The translations under genes and the position numbers were made by a program. Shown here one piece after another: positions 19,462 to 27,248 of a stretch of DNA of 64,000 nt. How positions within the stretch are numbered: position 1 is the first letter of the stretch; each line of letters starts with the position of its first letter. Source of the DNA: Faecalibacterium duncaniae (GTDB lineage: Bacteria; Bacillota; Clostridia; Oscillospirales; Ruminococcaceae); assembly GCF_010509575.1 (NCBI RefSeq), contig NZ_CP048437.1:1-64000 (forward strand), in the 5' to 3' direction. The notes beneath the pieces were generated by a model. The model saw nothing but the letters and a program-made list of their open reading frames with translations, ran no database searches and had not been told where the DNA came from.

Positions 19462-19834
19462 TGTTGAAAACTCAGGTTTTCCCGCTGTTTTCCACAGGTC
19501 GATTTTTGTAGAAAATGGGTGTGGAAAACTACCGTCTCCTTCATTCCAACGGGGAGAAATTCAACGAGTGGATTTTCTGCCTGCTGTAAAAAGTAAATTT
19601 TGGGGTTTGACTTTCTTTCGGAAAAAAGGTGCAAAGGCCCATAATTCCCCTGATTTTCGCAAAGATCTGCGCGGTACAATACACCATGTATAAACCACCT
19701 CGCAGGAAAATGTGGAAAACTCAGTGGAAAAAGTGGAAAACATCGTGGGAAAACCGGGGCTTTTTTCACAATTCCGGTGGAAAACCCAGTGGAAAGAGTG
19801 GATAAGTCCATCTGAATACACCAAAAGTGGATAC
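19462..19834. promoter_or_regulatory. Cluster of DnaA-box-like sites
   Basis: The 597-bp gap between mgtE and the rhomboid-like gene contains about a dozen 9-mers near the TGTGGATAA/TGTGGAAAA type. ttttccaca at 19488-19496; tgtagaaaa 19507-19515; tgtggaaaa 19520-19528 and 19711-19719; agtggaaaa 19723-19731 and 19732-19740; ggtggaaaa 19776-19784; agtggaaag 19788-19796; agtggataa 19797-19805; agtggatac 19826-19834. They are mostly in one orientation and some are directly abutted. An AT-rich stretch lies at 19580-19630. The remainder of the gap to 19988 shows nothing else clear. Confidence 0.65.
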
Positions 19835-19988
19835 AACCTGCTGTTTTAGCACTCGGATGAACAGACAGCCAGATCCCTTTGTTCACACCCTTCGCCTTGA
19901 ATGGCCCTGCCAATCATGGTACAATGAAAAAAGAGAGCGTTCCCGGCCAACGGGGCGCAAATTTTACGAATAACGGAGGCTTCTGCCT

Positions 19989-20627
19989 ATGAACTGGATC
20001 ACCAAGCTGGAACGGAAATACGGCCGGTTCTGCATTCCCAACCTCATCAACATCCTCATCGGCGGCCAGATCCTGGTCTACGCCATTGAACTGTTTGTCA
20101 ACCAGTATATTTCCTTTTATCTCTCCCTGAGCCGCAGTGCCCTGTTCGCCGGGCAGATCTGGCGGCTGTTCACCTTTGTGCTGGTGCCTTTTTCGGGCGG
20201 CGGGCCGCTCAGCGTGGTGCTGGGCATCTATTTTACCTGGTTCGTCGGCAGTGCGCTGGAACGGGAGTGGGGCGATTTCCGCTTCAACCTCTACGTCCTG
20301 CTGGGGATGGCAGGCGCGTGGCTGGCCTGCCTGCTGACAGGATCTGCCGATACCTACTGCCTGTCCCTCTCCCTTCTGCTGGCCTTTGCCATGCTTTACC
20401 CGGAACTGCAGGTGCTGCTCTTCTTCGTCATCCCCCTCAAGGTGAAGTATTTCGGCATCTTTGCCGCCGCCCTGTGGGTGTTCAGCTTCCTGAGCATGGG
20501 GATGCTGGGCAAGCTGAACTATCTGCTCTGTATGCTGGGCTTCCTTCTGTTCTTCGGGCCGCAGGCCTGGCATAACATCCGCGCTTGGATACGCCGGGAG
20601 CAGTGGAAGAGGAAAAATCGGAGATGA
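19989..20627 (+). CDS. Rhomboid-like membrane protein, probably not a protease
   Basis: The 212-residue protein has about six membrane helices and the overall plan of a rhomboid: an N-terminal WITKLERKYGRF amphipathic stretch, a first helix ILIGGQILVYAIELF, and a QIWRLFTFVLVPF loop that echoes the rhomboid WRxxT motif. The catalytic GxSG and the later His are not present; the corresponding helix reads YCLSLSLLLAFAMLY. It is therefore likely an inactive rhomboid homologue (iRhom/derlin-like); its role is unknown. ATG 19989 follows ggaggcttctgcct. Its stop overlaps the holB start by 4 bases, so they are coupled. Confidence 0.75.
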   Translation: MNWITKLERKYGRFCIPNLINILIGGQILVYAIELFVNQYISFYLSLSRSALFAGQIWRLFTFVLVPFSGGGPLSVVLGIYFTWFVGSALEREWGDFRFNLYVLLGMAGAWLACLLTGSADTYCLSLSLLLAFAMLYPELQVLLFFVIPLKVKYFGIFAAALWVFSFLSMGMLGKLNYLLCMLGFLLFFGPQAWHNIRAWIRREQWKRKNRR

Positions 20628-21589
20628 TGATTGATCGTCTGGAAGGCAATTCGGAATTAAAGACCAGCGTCCGGCTGATGCTGGGGGGCCGCCGCATGAC
20701 CCACAGTGTTCTGCTGGTGGGCGAAGAGGGGCTGGGAACCGGGTTTGCGGCCCGCTGTGTGGCGGCGGATTACCTTTACCCCAACGGCGGCGCGCCCGCC
20801 GAAGCCCTGCTCCGGGGCGAGTGCTGCCGTGCCGTGGCAAAGGCCGGTAAGCGCGACAGCGGCCAGATCGAGACAGGCATCGTCCGGGAAGCCATCTCCG
20901 TGACCGGTATGGGCAGCGGCGGGCGGTATCTGGTTGGTCAGGTCACGGCCATGCGCAGCGAGATCTTCAACACCAGCCTTTCGGCAGAGGGGCGCGCTGT
21001 GCTGCTCTACCATGTGGAGCGGATGAACGAGGAATCGGCCAACGCCCTGCTGAAGGTCATGGAGGAGCCGCCCGAGGGCGTGCTTTTTCTGCTGACGGCG
21101 GATTCGCTGGCGGGCGTTCTGCCCACCATCCGGAGCCGCTGCATCAGCTTTGCAGTGGCTCCCGTTTCCCCCGCCGATTGCGCCCGCTACTGCACCGCAC
21201 AGGGGGTGGACAGCAAGGATGCCGTCCTGTACAGTGAGCTGTTCGATGGCCACATCGGCACAGTGCTGGATGCGGCCCGGGATGAGGCCCGCCGGGCGCA
21301 GGTGGACAAGGCGCTTGCCCTCGCCAAAGCAGCGGCCGCGCAGGACAGCTATGCTGCCGCTGTTCTGCTGTCAGCTTACGAAAAGGATAAGGTGGGGGTA
21401 GCCGCTCTGCTGGCCGATTTCCGGGCCGTAGCGGCCGCAGGGCTGCGCGGCAGCCCCCGTGCCCCGGTGCAGGGCGATGCCGCCCGCAAGGCCCTTGCAG
21501 CCGCCGATGCGGCGATCCAGCGGCTGGGCGCACAGGTGAACCCCAAGATCACCTTGAGCGTGCTGGCAATGAAGTTCCGGACATTCTGA
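20624..21589 (+). CDS. holB: DNA polymerase III subunit delta' (HolB-like)
   Basis: The clamp-loader subunit delta' works with tau/gamma and delta to place the beta clamp. The 321-residue product has the family's degenerate P-loop region (SVLLVGEEGLGTGFAAR), the EESANALLKVMEEPPEGVLFLLTA block and the IRSRCISF motif at about 155-195. The P-loop lacks the canonical GKT, which is usual for delta'. I start at ATG 20624, which overlaps the preceding stop (ATGA). In many Firmicutes holB is followed by yaaT; here yaaT, the TrmN6-like gene and rsmI lie 5-7 kb away on the other strand, so the ancestral cluster has been broken up. Confidence 0.85.
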   Translation: MMIDRLEGNSELKTSVRLMLGGRRMTHSVLLVGEEGLGTGFAARCVAADYLYPNGGAPAEALLRGECCRAVAKAGKRDSGQIETGIVREAISVTGMGSGGRYLVGQVTAMRSEIFNTSLSAEGRAVLLYHVERMNEESANALLKVMEEPPEGVLFLLTADSLAGVLPTIRSRCISFAVAPVSPADCARYCTAQGVDSKDAVLYSELFDGHIGTVLDAARDEARRAQVDKALALAKAAAAQDSYAAAVLLSAYEKDKVGVAALLADFRAVAAAGLRGSPRAPVQGDAARKALAAADAAIQRLGAQVNPKITLSVLAMKFRTF

Positions 21590-21597
21590 TAAAAAAG

Positions 21598-21752
21598 AGC
21601 AGCCTTTACCCTCTCCGTCATTGCTTGCGCAATGCCACCTCTCCCGAAGGGAGAGGCAAAACATCAAAGAGGGTAAATGCTGCTATATATGGAATAGCCC
21701 TTGGCTCCCCCTTCGGGGGAGCTGTCGAGCGTTAGCGAGACTGAGAGGGTGA
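21598..21752. repeat. Dispersed intergenic repeat R1, copy 2
   Basis: A long inverted repeat pairs agcagcctttaccctct near 21598 with agagggtaaatgctgct near 21668, with a ctcccgaagggag hairpin inside. A second unit follows: ggctcccccttcgggggagc, gagcgttagcgagactgagagggt. It lies between two convergent genes (holB and the carboxypeptidase) and may act as a bidirectional terminator. Confidence 0.75.
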
Positions 21753-21754
21753 GA

Positions 21755-23044
21755 TCATCTTCTCCGTGCTTTTCTGCGCCGGCCCAGATTCAGTGAGCCG
21801 CCCCCGGCAACAAGGGTGAAGAAGCTGAGAACAGCCAGAAGAACGATGAGGGCCGCCATCAGGAGAAGCGTGGACTGAAGGTCGGTGCGAAAGTCGGAGA
21901 CATACTCCTGATGGGTCACAAGGTCTACCGTGCCCACCTCATAGCCGTCCAGATAAACCGTGGCCGTGCCGAGGACAGCTCCGTCCTTGACGGTGGCGGA
22001 GATGTTCTTCTGAAGGTTGTAGGTGAAGGTTACCTTGTCGTCCGCATGGCCGTAGCCGCTGACTGGCGCGGCAGCGTAAAGCTCCACTTCCTCATAAGAG
22101 CGGCACTTCTTCAGGGGGGCGGTGGTCAGCGGGGTCTCGGTGTCCACCAGTTCCCGGTCAGAAAAACTTGCAAAGGCCCAGTCCAGGATCTCGGAGGCCT
22201 CCCTGTAAATGTTGTCAAGGTCGGAGCCCAGCACCACCAGCCCGTAGGTGTGGCCGTCCTTCTGAGCAAAGGTCACATAGCACCGACCCGCCAGGGTGGT
22301 AAAACCGGTCTTCATGCCCCGGATGTAATCCCGGTAGTAGGGGTACTCCGGGTTGAGCATCAGGTTGGTGGAGGTGATGGTGCGCTCGTTCTGGTGCAGG
22401 TTGGTGGCAGGCAGGGTATAACTCAGGGTGTTTGCCACCTGCATATAGGTCTCGTTCTCGGCGCAGGCTTTGGCAATCAGGGCCAGATCGTGGGCCGAGG
22501 AGACGTTGCCGTAATCATACAGGCCGTGCACGCAGGTAAAGCTGGTGCTGGTGCAGCCCAGCTCTTTGGCACGCTGGTTCATCCGGGCCACAAAGGCGGT
22601 CAGGTCGCCGTCCGAAACATCACTGGCGATCGCACTGGCTGCGTCGTTGGCGCTGGCCACCAGCAGGCCGTACAGCAGGTCGATGCGGCGCACCGTTTCA
22701 CCGATGCGCAGGTTGATGGTGCTGCCGTTGGCGTTCTGGATGTCCTTGAACTCCTGGGTCAGGCTGGCGGGGATGGTGATCTCCGCGTTCATGTCCTTGC
22801 CGCTTTCCAGAAACAGCAGGGCTGTCATCATCTTGGTCAGGCTGGCAATGTAGCGCTGCTGGTCCGCGTTCTGTTCCAGAATGGGCTTGTCGATGTCCGC
22901 GTTGAACAGATAGACCGACTCGCCCTCGTTCACGGTCTGGATGGGCATTTCGTATGCGGCCAGACCGGGCAGGATAAGGGTCAGGGCCAGCGCTGCGGTC
23001 AGCAGCAGGGCCGCCGCCCGGCGGAAGAGAGTAGAGTTCTGCAT
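21755..23044 (-). CDS. D-alanyl-D-alanine carboxypeptidase (DacF/PBP5 type)
   Basis: This low-molecular-mass penicillin-binding protein trims the terminal D-Ala from peptidoglycan stems. The 429-residue product has a signal peptide (RRAAALLLTAALALTLILPGLAAYE), the active-site SLTK tetrad near residue 70 (YIASLTKMMTALL), an SAN motif (VASANDAASAIA) and a KTG motif (IRGMKTGFTTLAG). After the catalytic domain comes a beta-rich segment and a C-terminal membrane anchor (TLLLMAALIVLLAVLSFFTLV) with a basic tail. ATG 23044 follows TTGGAGGATACGCTT; an in-frame start 14 codons upstream has no binding site. Confidence 0.94.
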   Translation of the reverse strand: MQNSTLFRRAAALLLTAALALTLILPGLAAYEMPIQTVNEGESVYLFNADIDKPILEQNADQQRYIASLTKMMTALLFLESGKDMNAEITIPASLTQEFKDIQNANGSTINLRIGETVRRIDLLYGLLVASANDAASAIASDVSDGDLTAFVARMNQRAKELGCTSTSFTCVHGLYDYGNVSSAHDLALIAKACAENETYMQVANTLSYTLPATNLHQNERTITSTNLMLNPEYPYYRDYIRGMKTGFTTLAGRCYVTFAQKDGHTYGLVVLGSDLDNIYREASEILDWAFASFSDRELVDTETPLTTAPLKKCRSYEEVELYAAAPVSGYGHADDKVTFTYNLQKNISATVKDGAVLGTATVYLDGYEVGTVDLVTHQEYVSDFRTDLQSTLLLMAALIVLLAVLSFFTLVAGGGSLNLGRRRKARRR

Positions 23045-23149
23045 AAGCGTATCCTCCAACGGAAGCTCCCGGCTTCCCTGAATCAAAAACTAAAACACTA
23101 TATAAAAGAATACCATAAATGACGGAAAAGAGAAAGGTGGTTTTTCACA

Positions 23150-23686
23150 ATGTTGTTGCCTTTTGGTGGAAAAGTTCCCCGGGACGAGGGTGCGGTGTTC
23201 GTGGCACCCAACGCCACGGTGCTGGGTGATGTGGTGCTGGGGCCGGGTTCCTCGGTCTGGTATGGTGCGGTTCTGCGCGGGGACGACGGCACCCTGACCC
23301 TGGGCGAGAACACCAATGTGCAGGATAATGCGGTGCTCCACTGTGACCCGGGCGGGGCGGTCACGCTGGGCAAAAACGTGACCGTGGGCCACTGTGCCCT
23401 TGTCCACGGGTGCACCGTGGGAGACGGTTCCCTGATCGGGATGCACGCCACCCTGCTCAACCACTGTGTTGTGGGCAAAAACTGCATCATCGGGGCCGGT
23501 GCGCTGGTGCCGGAAGGCAAGATCATCCCGGACGATTCCCTTGTGGTGGGGGTTCCGGGGAAGATCATCAAGCAGGTCAGCCCCGAGCAGGCAGCCGCCA
23601 GCCTTGCCAATGCCGCCCACTATGTGGGGGAAGGCCGCCGTCACGCCGCAGCCCTGCGGAAAGAGGAAAAAGGTGAAACTGAATGA
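23150..23686 (+). CDS. Gamma-carbonic anhydrase family protein
   Basis: The 178-residue protein is a left-handed beta-helix of hexapeptide repeats (GDVVLG, GSSVWYGAVLRGD, NVTVGHCALVHG, SLIGMHATLLN). It keeps the three candidate zinc-ligand histidines (VLHCD, VGHCALVHG, GMHATLLN), as in the YrdA/PaaY branch of gamma-carbonic anhydrases. Whether it hydrates CO2 or acts on another substrate cannot be told. ATG 23150 follows aaaggtgg. It is divergent from the carboxypeptidase; the 105-bp gap should contain both promoters. Confidence 0.9.
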   Translation: MLLPFGGKVPRDEGAVFVAPNATVLGDVVLGPGSSVWYGAVLRGDDGTLTLGENTNVQDNAVLHCDPGGAVTLGKNVTVGHCALVHGCTVGDGSLIGMHATLLNHCVVGKNCIIGAGALVPEGKIIPDDSLVVGVPGKIIKQVSPEQAAASLANAAHYVGEGRRHAAALRKEEKGETE

Positions 23687-23748
23687 GCGAAATAATTTCG
23701 TGCGAAGCTTAACAGAATTTTCACAAGATTTCACAAGAAAGTAATGAC

Positions 23749-23772
23749 TTTTGCGCCGAAATCGGGTATACT
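23749..23772 (+). promoter_or_regulatory. Promoter of small RNA copy B
   Basis: TATACT at 23767-23772 is preceded at a 17-base spacing by ATGACT (about 23744-23749), a four-of-six match to the -35. It matches the TATACT of copy A. Confidence 0.6.
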
Positions 23773-23777
23773 ATGAG

Positions 23778-23896
23778 CACAAGGGAGCGGGGCCGCAACC
23801 GTCTCCCTTGCACATGATTCCTCCTCACACCAAAGCAATACCCCAAAACAGAAGTCCCCTCCGGTGTACCGCAAGCGCCGGAGGGGACTTTTGTTT
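23778..23896 (+). ncRNA. Candidate small RNA, copy B of a two-member family
   Basis: Hairpin 1 pairs AAGGGAG (23781-23787) with CTCCCTT (23803-23809) and CGG with CCG around the loop ggccgcaa, identical to copy A. The linker acatgattcctcctcacacc is also identical. The terminator stem pairs 23852-23866 with 23876-23890 around a 9-base loop ending ccgcaag, then TTTTG. Compared with copy A, most stem changes are paired (for example AGCCCC/GGGGCT against AGTCCC/GGGACT). It sits between the convergent carbonic anhydrase and birA genes, so it is a free-standing RNA gene. Confidence 0.78.
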
Positions 23897-23957
23897 GTCT
23901 GAAACAGTGCCCCCGGCAGAGCGATCCTCTGCCGGGGGTGCTGTGTTATATCAAGTT

Positions 23958-24725
23958 TCAAAGGGAACCGTAGATGCCGCGCACGGAGACCTCGCCGGTG
24001 AACACATGCTCCTCGCCGCTGTCGGTGCGGACAACAAGACGGCCCTCCTCATCCACATCCACGGCCTCGCCTGCTCCCTGCCCGCCGTCCGGCAGGTCAA
24101 AGGTCACCCGCCGTCCGATGTTGACACAGGCGGCCTTGTACTCCTCCCGGAAAGGTGCAAAGCCATCCCGCGCAAAGGTGTACAGGGGCCGATCAAAGCC
24201 GAAATCCGTCAGGGCCTCGGCCAGCCAGCCGGGATCCTGCTCCAGATCGATCGCGGCACCCTGCAGGGCCAGCGAGGTGCCATGGGGCAGGTCGGCGGCA
24301 TCAAAATAACTCTGCGGCTGGGCCAGGTTGATGCCAATGCCGCACAGGATGCCCCGGCCCTGCTGCTGGTAGCCGTAGCAGACGCTTTCGCACAGGATGC
24401 CCACGATCTTTTTGCCGTTCAGCAGCAGGTCGTTGGGCCACTTGATCTGGCAGTCCACGCCGTAGCGCAGGGCCAGCTGTCTGCGCACGGCAAGGCTGGC
24501 CAGCAGGGGCAGGGTGGCGGGCTGCGCCAGCGGCTCCCGGATGGCGACTGTGTAGTACAGCGCCTTGCCCTCGGCGTTGACCCAGGTGCGGCCCAGGCGG
24601 CCCCGCCCGGCGGTCTGGTTGGTGGTGTATACCGCGCCCACCGGGCCAAACTCTTCAAAATGCTCTTTCATATACGCGTTGGTGCTGCCGCATTCGGGCA
24701 GATAACGCACCTCATTGATGCTCAT
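23958..24725 (-). CDS. birA: Biotin--[acetyl-CoA-carboxylase] ligase
   Basis: The enzyme activates biotin with ATP and attaches it to carrier lysines. The 255-residue product has the catalytic core motifs: CGSTNAYMKE, the adenylate loop GRGRLGRTW near residues 40-48, KWPNDLLLNGKKIVGIL near 94-110 and a C-terminal SH3-like domain (GRRVTFDLPDG...VFTGEVSVRGIYG). It lacks the N-terminal helix-turn-helix, so it is a monofunctional class I ligase that does not repress transcription. Its ATG overlaps the stop of the phosphoesterase gene by 4 bases (ATGA). Confidence 0.95.
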   Translation of the reverse strand: MSINEVRYLPECGSTNAYMKEHFEEFGPVGAVYTTNQTAGRGRLGRTWVNAEGKALYYTVAIREPLAQPATLPLLASLAVRRQLALRYGVDCQIKWPNDLLLNGKKIVGILCESVCYGYQQQGRGILCGIGINLAQPQSYFDAADLPHGTSLALQGAAIDLEQDPGWLAEALTDFGFDRPLYTFARDGFAPFREEYKAACVNIGRRVTFDLPDGGQGAGEAVDVDEEGRLVVRTDSGEEHVFTGEVSVRGIYGSL

Positions 24726-25210
24726 TGCTGCGGTACCTCTTTGTGTGCAAAGCTGGTGATCTTGCCCTTGTCCAACAGCATCACGCCGTAGGTGTTGGGG
24801 CCGGTGTAGCAGCGGCCGCAGGAGCCCGGGTTGAACAGGAACACGCCGTTTTTCTGGAGGGCGATGGGTTTGTGGGTGTGGCCGAACAATGCCACCTCAG
24901 CGCCGCGGGCGGCGGCAGCATCTGCCAGCGTGTCCAGATCGTATTTTACGCCGTACATGTGACCGTGAGTATAGAAAACGACCACCTGATCGAAGGCGGC
25001 CAGCCCGTCCAGCGGCTCCAACGCGCCAAAATCGCAGTTGCCGGCCACGGCGTAGACCTTCATTTTGGGGTGCAGGGTCAGCGCCTCTTCCAGGTCGCGC
25101 AGGCCATCTCCCAAAAAGACAACGGCATTTGCATCGCTTTCTGCGTGCAGGATGCGCTCCACTGCACTGGCGCTGTTGTGGCTGTCGCTCAGGATCAAAA
25201 GTTTCGTCAC
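24722..25210 (-). CDS. YfcE/MJ0936-family metallophosphoesterase
   Basis: The 162-residue enzyme has the short calcineurin-like phosphoesterase fold: LSDSHN (residues 7-12), FLGDG (33-37), GNCD (57-60), the H-G-H pair in YTHGHMYG and the C-terminal FGHTHKP and NPGSCGRCY motifs, giving all the metal ligands. Substrate is unknown (family members act on phosphodiesters). The start is GTG 25210 with GGAGG ten bases upstream. It is the first gene of the pair with birA. Confidence 0.92.
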   Translation of the reverse strand: MTKLLILSDSHNSASAVERILHAESDANAVVFLGDGLRDLEEALTLHPKMKVYAVAGNCDFGALEPLDGLAAFDQVVVFYTHGHMYGVKYDLDTLADAAAARGAEVALFGHTHKPIALQKNGVFLFNPGSCGRCYTGPNTYGVMLLDKGKITSFAHKEVPQQ

Positions 25211-25231
25211 GGGACTACGTCCTCCTTATTT

Positions 25232-25405
25232 ATACGTATGAAACCTCTCAGTCGCCTTCGGCGACAGGTACGGGTTGCGGCTCCCAGCATTCATTTCGTG
25301 TTGTAAACAACACTTATGTCTTGCTGGCCGCGGCCCCAACAGCAACGCCCTTGATCCGCCACTGGCGGCGGTTGTTGCTGTTGCTCCTGGTAGGGGAGCC
25401 AAGCT
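25232..25405. repeat. Dispersed repeat R1, copy 3, carrying the 103-bp insert
   Basis: The flank reads aaacctctcagtcgccttcggcgac, and the repeat half GGCTCC...GGGGAGCC is split by an insert bounded by GCTCC at 25280-25284 and 25383-25387. The insert is the reverse complement of the one at 28.8 kb, with about half a dozen substitutions and no length change. It contains caacagcaac/gttgctgttg and gtgttgtaaacaacac inverted repeats. Confidence 0.85.
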
Positions 25406-25461
25406 TACGTTCTTGTCTCTCCTGTCAGGAGAGGGGGCAATGCGAAGCATGGACAGAGAGG

Positions 25462-26301
25462 TCAATCTGCCTGCAAAGCAAGCAGCTGCTTGTACACTTC
25501 ACTCTTGGAATACGGCGTGCCCTGCGCGGCGGCCTTGGCGGCGGCAGAGGCTGCATAGCCGTTCCGGGTCAGTTCCAGCGCCCGCTGGGCGGCCTGCTCC
25601 AGGGTCAGCTCTTCTTCGGCTTCGGCGGCGGGCGCACCGGCCATCACCAGAACATACTCGCCGCGGGGGTCATTCTCGGCATAATGGGTCTGGGCCTCGC
25701 CCAGCGTCGTTTTCCAGATCTCCTCGTGGAGCTTGGTCAGCTCCCGGCAGAGGGTGATGCTCCGCTCAGGGCCGAAGGCGGCGGTCAGGTCGTCCAGCGT
25801 GGTGCGCAGCTTGTGGGGCGCTTCGTAGAAGATGACCGTCCGCTTTTCCCCCCGCAGCTCGGCCAGCCGCTCCCGCTTCTGCTTTTTGTTCACAGGCAGA
25901 AAACCCTCAAACACCCAGCGGGAGGTGTCCTGACCGGAGACGGCCAGCGCCGTCACACAGGCGGAGGCTGCCGGAACGGGCACCACCTTGATGCCCCGGG
26001 CCAGCGCGTCCCGCACGATCACCTCGCCCGGGTCAGACACGCAGGGCATACCGGCATCGCTGCACAGGGCGCAGTTCTCGCCTTCCTCAATGCGGCGCAG
26101 GATCCCCTCGCCCTTCTGCAGGGCGTGCTCATAGTAGCTCACCATCGGCTTTTTCAGCCCCAGAAAGTTGAGCAGCTTCATGGTCACGCGGGTATCCTCT
26201 GCGGCAATGAAATCTGCCGCGCCAAAGGTGGCTGCCACACGGGGCGGCATGTCATCCAGGTTGCCGATGGGTGTGGCAACGATATAAAGAGTACCTGCCA
26301 T
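25462..26301 (-). CDS. rsmI: 16S rRNA (cytidine1402-2'-O)-methyltransferase RsmI
   Basis: RsmI methylates the ribose of C1402 in the decoding centre. The 279-residue protein has the tetrapyrrole-methylase fold: LYIVATPIGNLDDMP at the N-terminus, IAAEDTRVTMKLLNFLGL, CALCSDAGMPCVSDPG, VPGASA-like VPAASACVTALAVSG, and FYEAPHKLRTTLDDL. The C-terminal helical tail is complete. ATG 26301 follows GGGAGGATACT. In Bacillus it sits with yaaT and the TrmN6-like gene, as it nearly does here. A dispersed repeat separates it from the gene upstream. Confidence 0.95.
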   Translation of the reverse strand: MAGTLYIVATPIGNLDDMPPRVAATFGAADFIAAEDTRVTMKLLNFLGLKKPMVSYYEHALQKGEGILRRIEEGENCALCSDAGMPCVSDPGEVIVRDALARGIKVVPVPAASACVTALAVSGQDTSRWVFEGFLPVNKKQKRERLAELRGEKRTVIFYEAPHKLRTTLDDLTAAFGPERSITLCRELTKLHEEIWKTTLGEAQTHYAENDPRGEYVLVMAGAPAAEAEEELTLEQAAQRALELTRNGYAASAAAKAAAQGTPYSKSEVYKQLLALQAD

Positions 26302-26324
26302 AGTATCCTCCCATTTGATTTGTA

Positions 26325-26441
26325 CAAAACCTCTCCGTCATCCCTACGGGATGCCACCTCTCCTAATAGGAGAGGCAAGCACATTTGGCTCCCCTACTAG
26401 GAGCCGCAACCCGTACTTGGCGCGCAGCGCCTGAGAGGTTC
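26325..26441. repeat. Dispersed repeat R1, copy 4 (empty-site form)
   Basis: The sequence runs aacctctccgtcatcc, a ctcctaataggag hairpin, then ggctcccctactaggagccg and cgcgcagcgcctgagaggtt. At the point where copies 3 and 5 carry a 103-bp insert, this copy has a single GGAGC (26400-26404). It is therefore the uninterrupted form and lets the insert boundaries be read. Confidence 0.8.
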
Positions 26442-27114
26442 AGCGTCCATACATTGCCGCGCCTGCCGAGATGAGCACATCTGGCTCGACCCGCAGCCCG
26501 GTTTTTCGGTTCTTCTGGGCTTCCACCAGAAACAGCCAGGGGGCGGCATCCGGCCGGTTCTTCACAAAGGCCAGCCGCTTGGGCTCCAGCCGGTTGGCCC
26601 GCAGGACCGCTAGCACCTCGGCCAGCCGCTCGGGCCGGTGGCAGAGCGAAAGCCGCCCGCCATCCTTCAGCAGCCGGAACGCGCATTTGCAGACATCGTC
26701 CAGCGTGCAGTCCGTCTCGTGGCGGGCAGTGGCCCGGGCCCTGTCGGCGGCCTGTTCCCCTGCCGTGAAATAGGGCGGGTTGCAGGCGCACAGGTCGTAG
26801 CTGCCCTCGCCCTCCCGGAAGGAGCGCAGGTCGGCGCAGACGGGCGTGATGTGCTCAATGCCCTGTTCGGTGCAGGCGGCGGCCAGCAGCGCGCTGGCTT
26901 CGGGCTGCAGCTCCAGCCCCAGGCAGGGGCCGCGGTGGCCCCGGTCGTGCCATTCCAGGCTCACGATGCCGCAGCCGGAGCACAGGTCGGCGGCACGCCA
27001 GGCCCGCTTTGGCTCCGAAAACCGGGCCAGCAGCAGCGCGTCTGAGCCAAAGCGGTGCACGGCTGAACAATAGACTCTTGTTCTATTATACAAAATCTCG
27101 GTGGAATGTTCCAT
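26440..27114 (-). CDS. TrmN6-like tRNA1(Val) adenine-N6-methyltransferase
   Basis: The 224-residue class I SAM-dependent methyltransferase has the SAM motif ADLCSGCGIVSLEW near residues 41-54 and the catalytic NPPYFTAGEQ near 109-118, the NPPY tetrad typical of N6-adenine or N5-glutamine methylases. The YabB/TrmN6 branch modifies A37 of tRNA(Val); the position next to rsmI supports this. I prefer ATG 27114 behind AGGTG; a GTG three codons upstream is possible. The last codon region touches repeat copy 4. Confidence 0.88.
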   Translation of the reverse strand: MEHSTEILYNRTRVYCSAVHRFGSDALLLARFSEPKRAWRAADLCSGCGIVSLEWHDRGHRGPCLGLELQPEASALLAAACTEQGIEHITPVCADLRSFREGEGSYDLCACNPPYFTAGEQAADRARATARHETDCTLDDVCKCAFRLLKDGGRLSLCHRPERLAEVLAVLRANRLEPKRLAFVKNRPDAAPWLFLVEAQKNRKTGLRVEPDVLISAGAAMYGR

Positions 27115-27180
27115 ATACAGCACCTAAAATCCACTGCCAAAATATCGGGCGGAAAAATCGGGGAAAATTGTGCATGAAAG

Positions 27181-27219
27181 AAAAGCAGCAGACCCGCTTT
27201 TGACAGGTCTGCTGCTTTT
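27181..27219 (-). terminator. Terminator after the ferredoxin gene
   Basis: A perfect 14-bp stem pairs 27181-27194 with 27206-27219. On the - strand it continues into CTTTC after the CTTTT of the stem. It lies 30 bases after the ferredoxin stop. Confidence 0.85.
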
Positions 27220-27248
27220 GATGCGTTTTTTCAGTGTTCGCCGTGAAA

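Noticed and set aside
19422..19913. A 163-codon - strand open frame across the DnaA-box cluster
   Set aside because: It is translated from the repeats and terminator, rich in Phe/Pro/Ser, with no binding site.
24889..26400. A 503-codon + strand open frame across the phosphoesterase and rsmI genes
   Set aside because: It lies opposite two secure genes and runs through a repeat; its composition is that of an antisense shadow.
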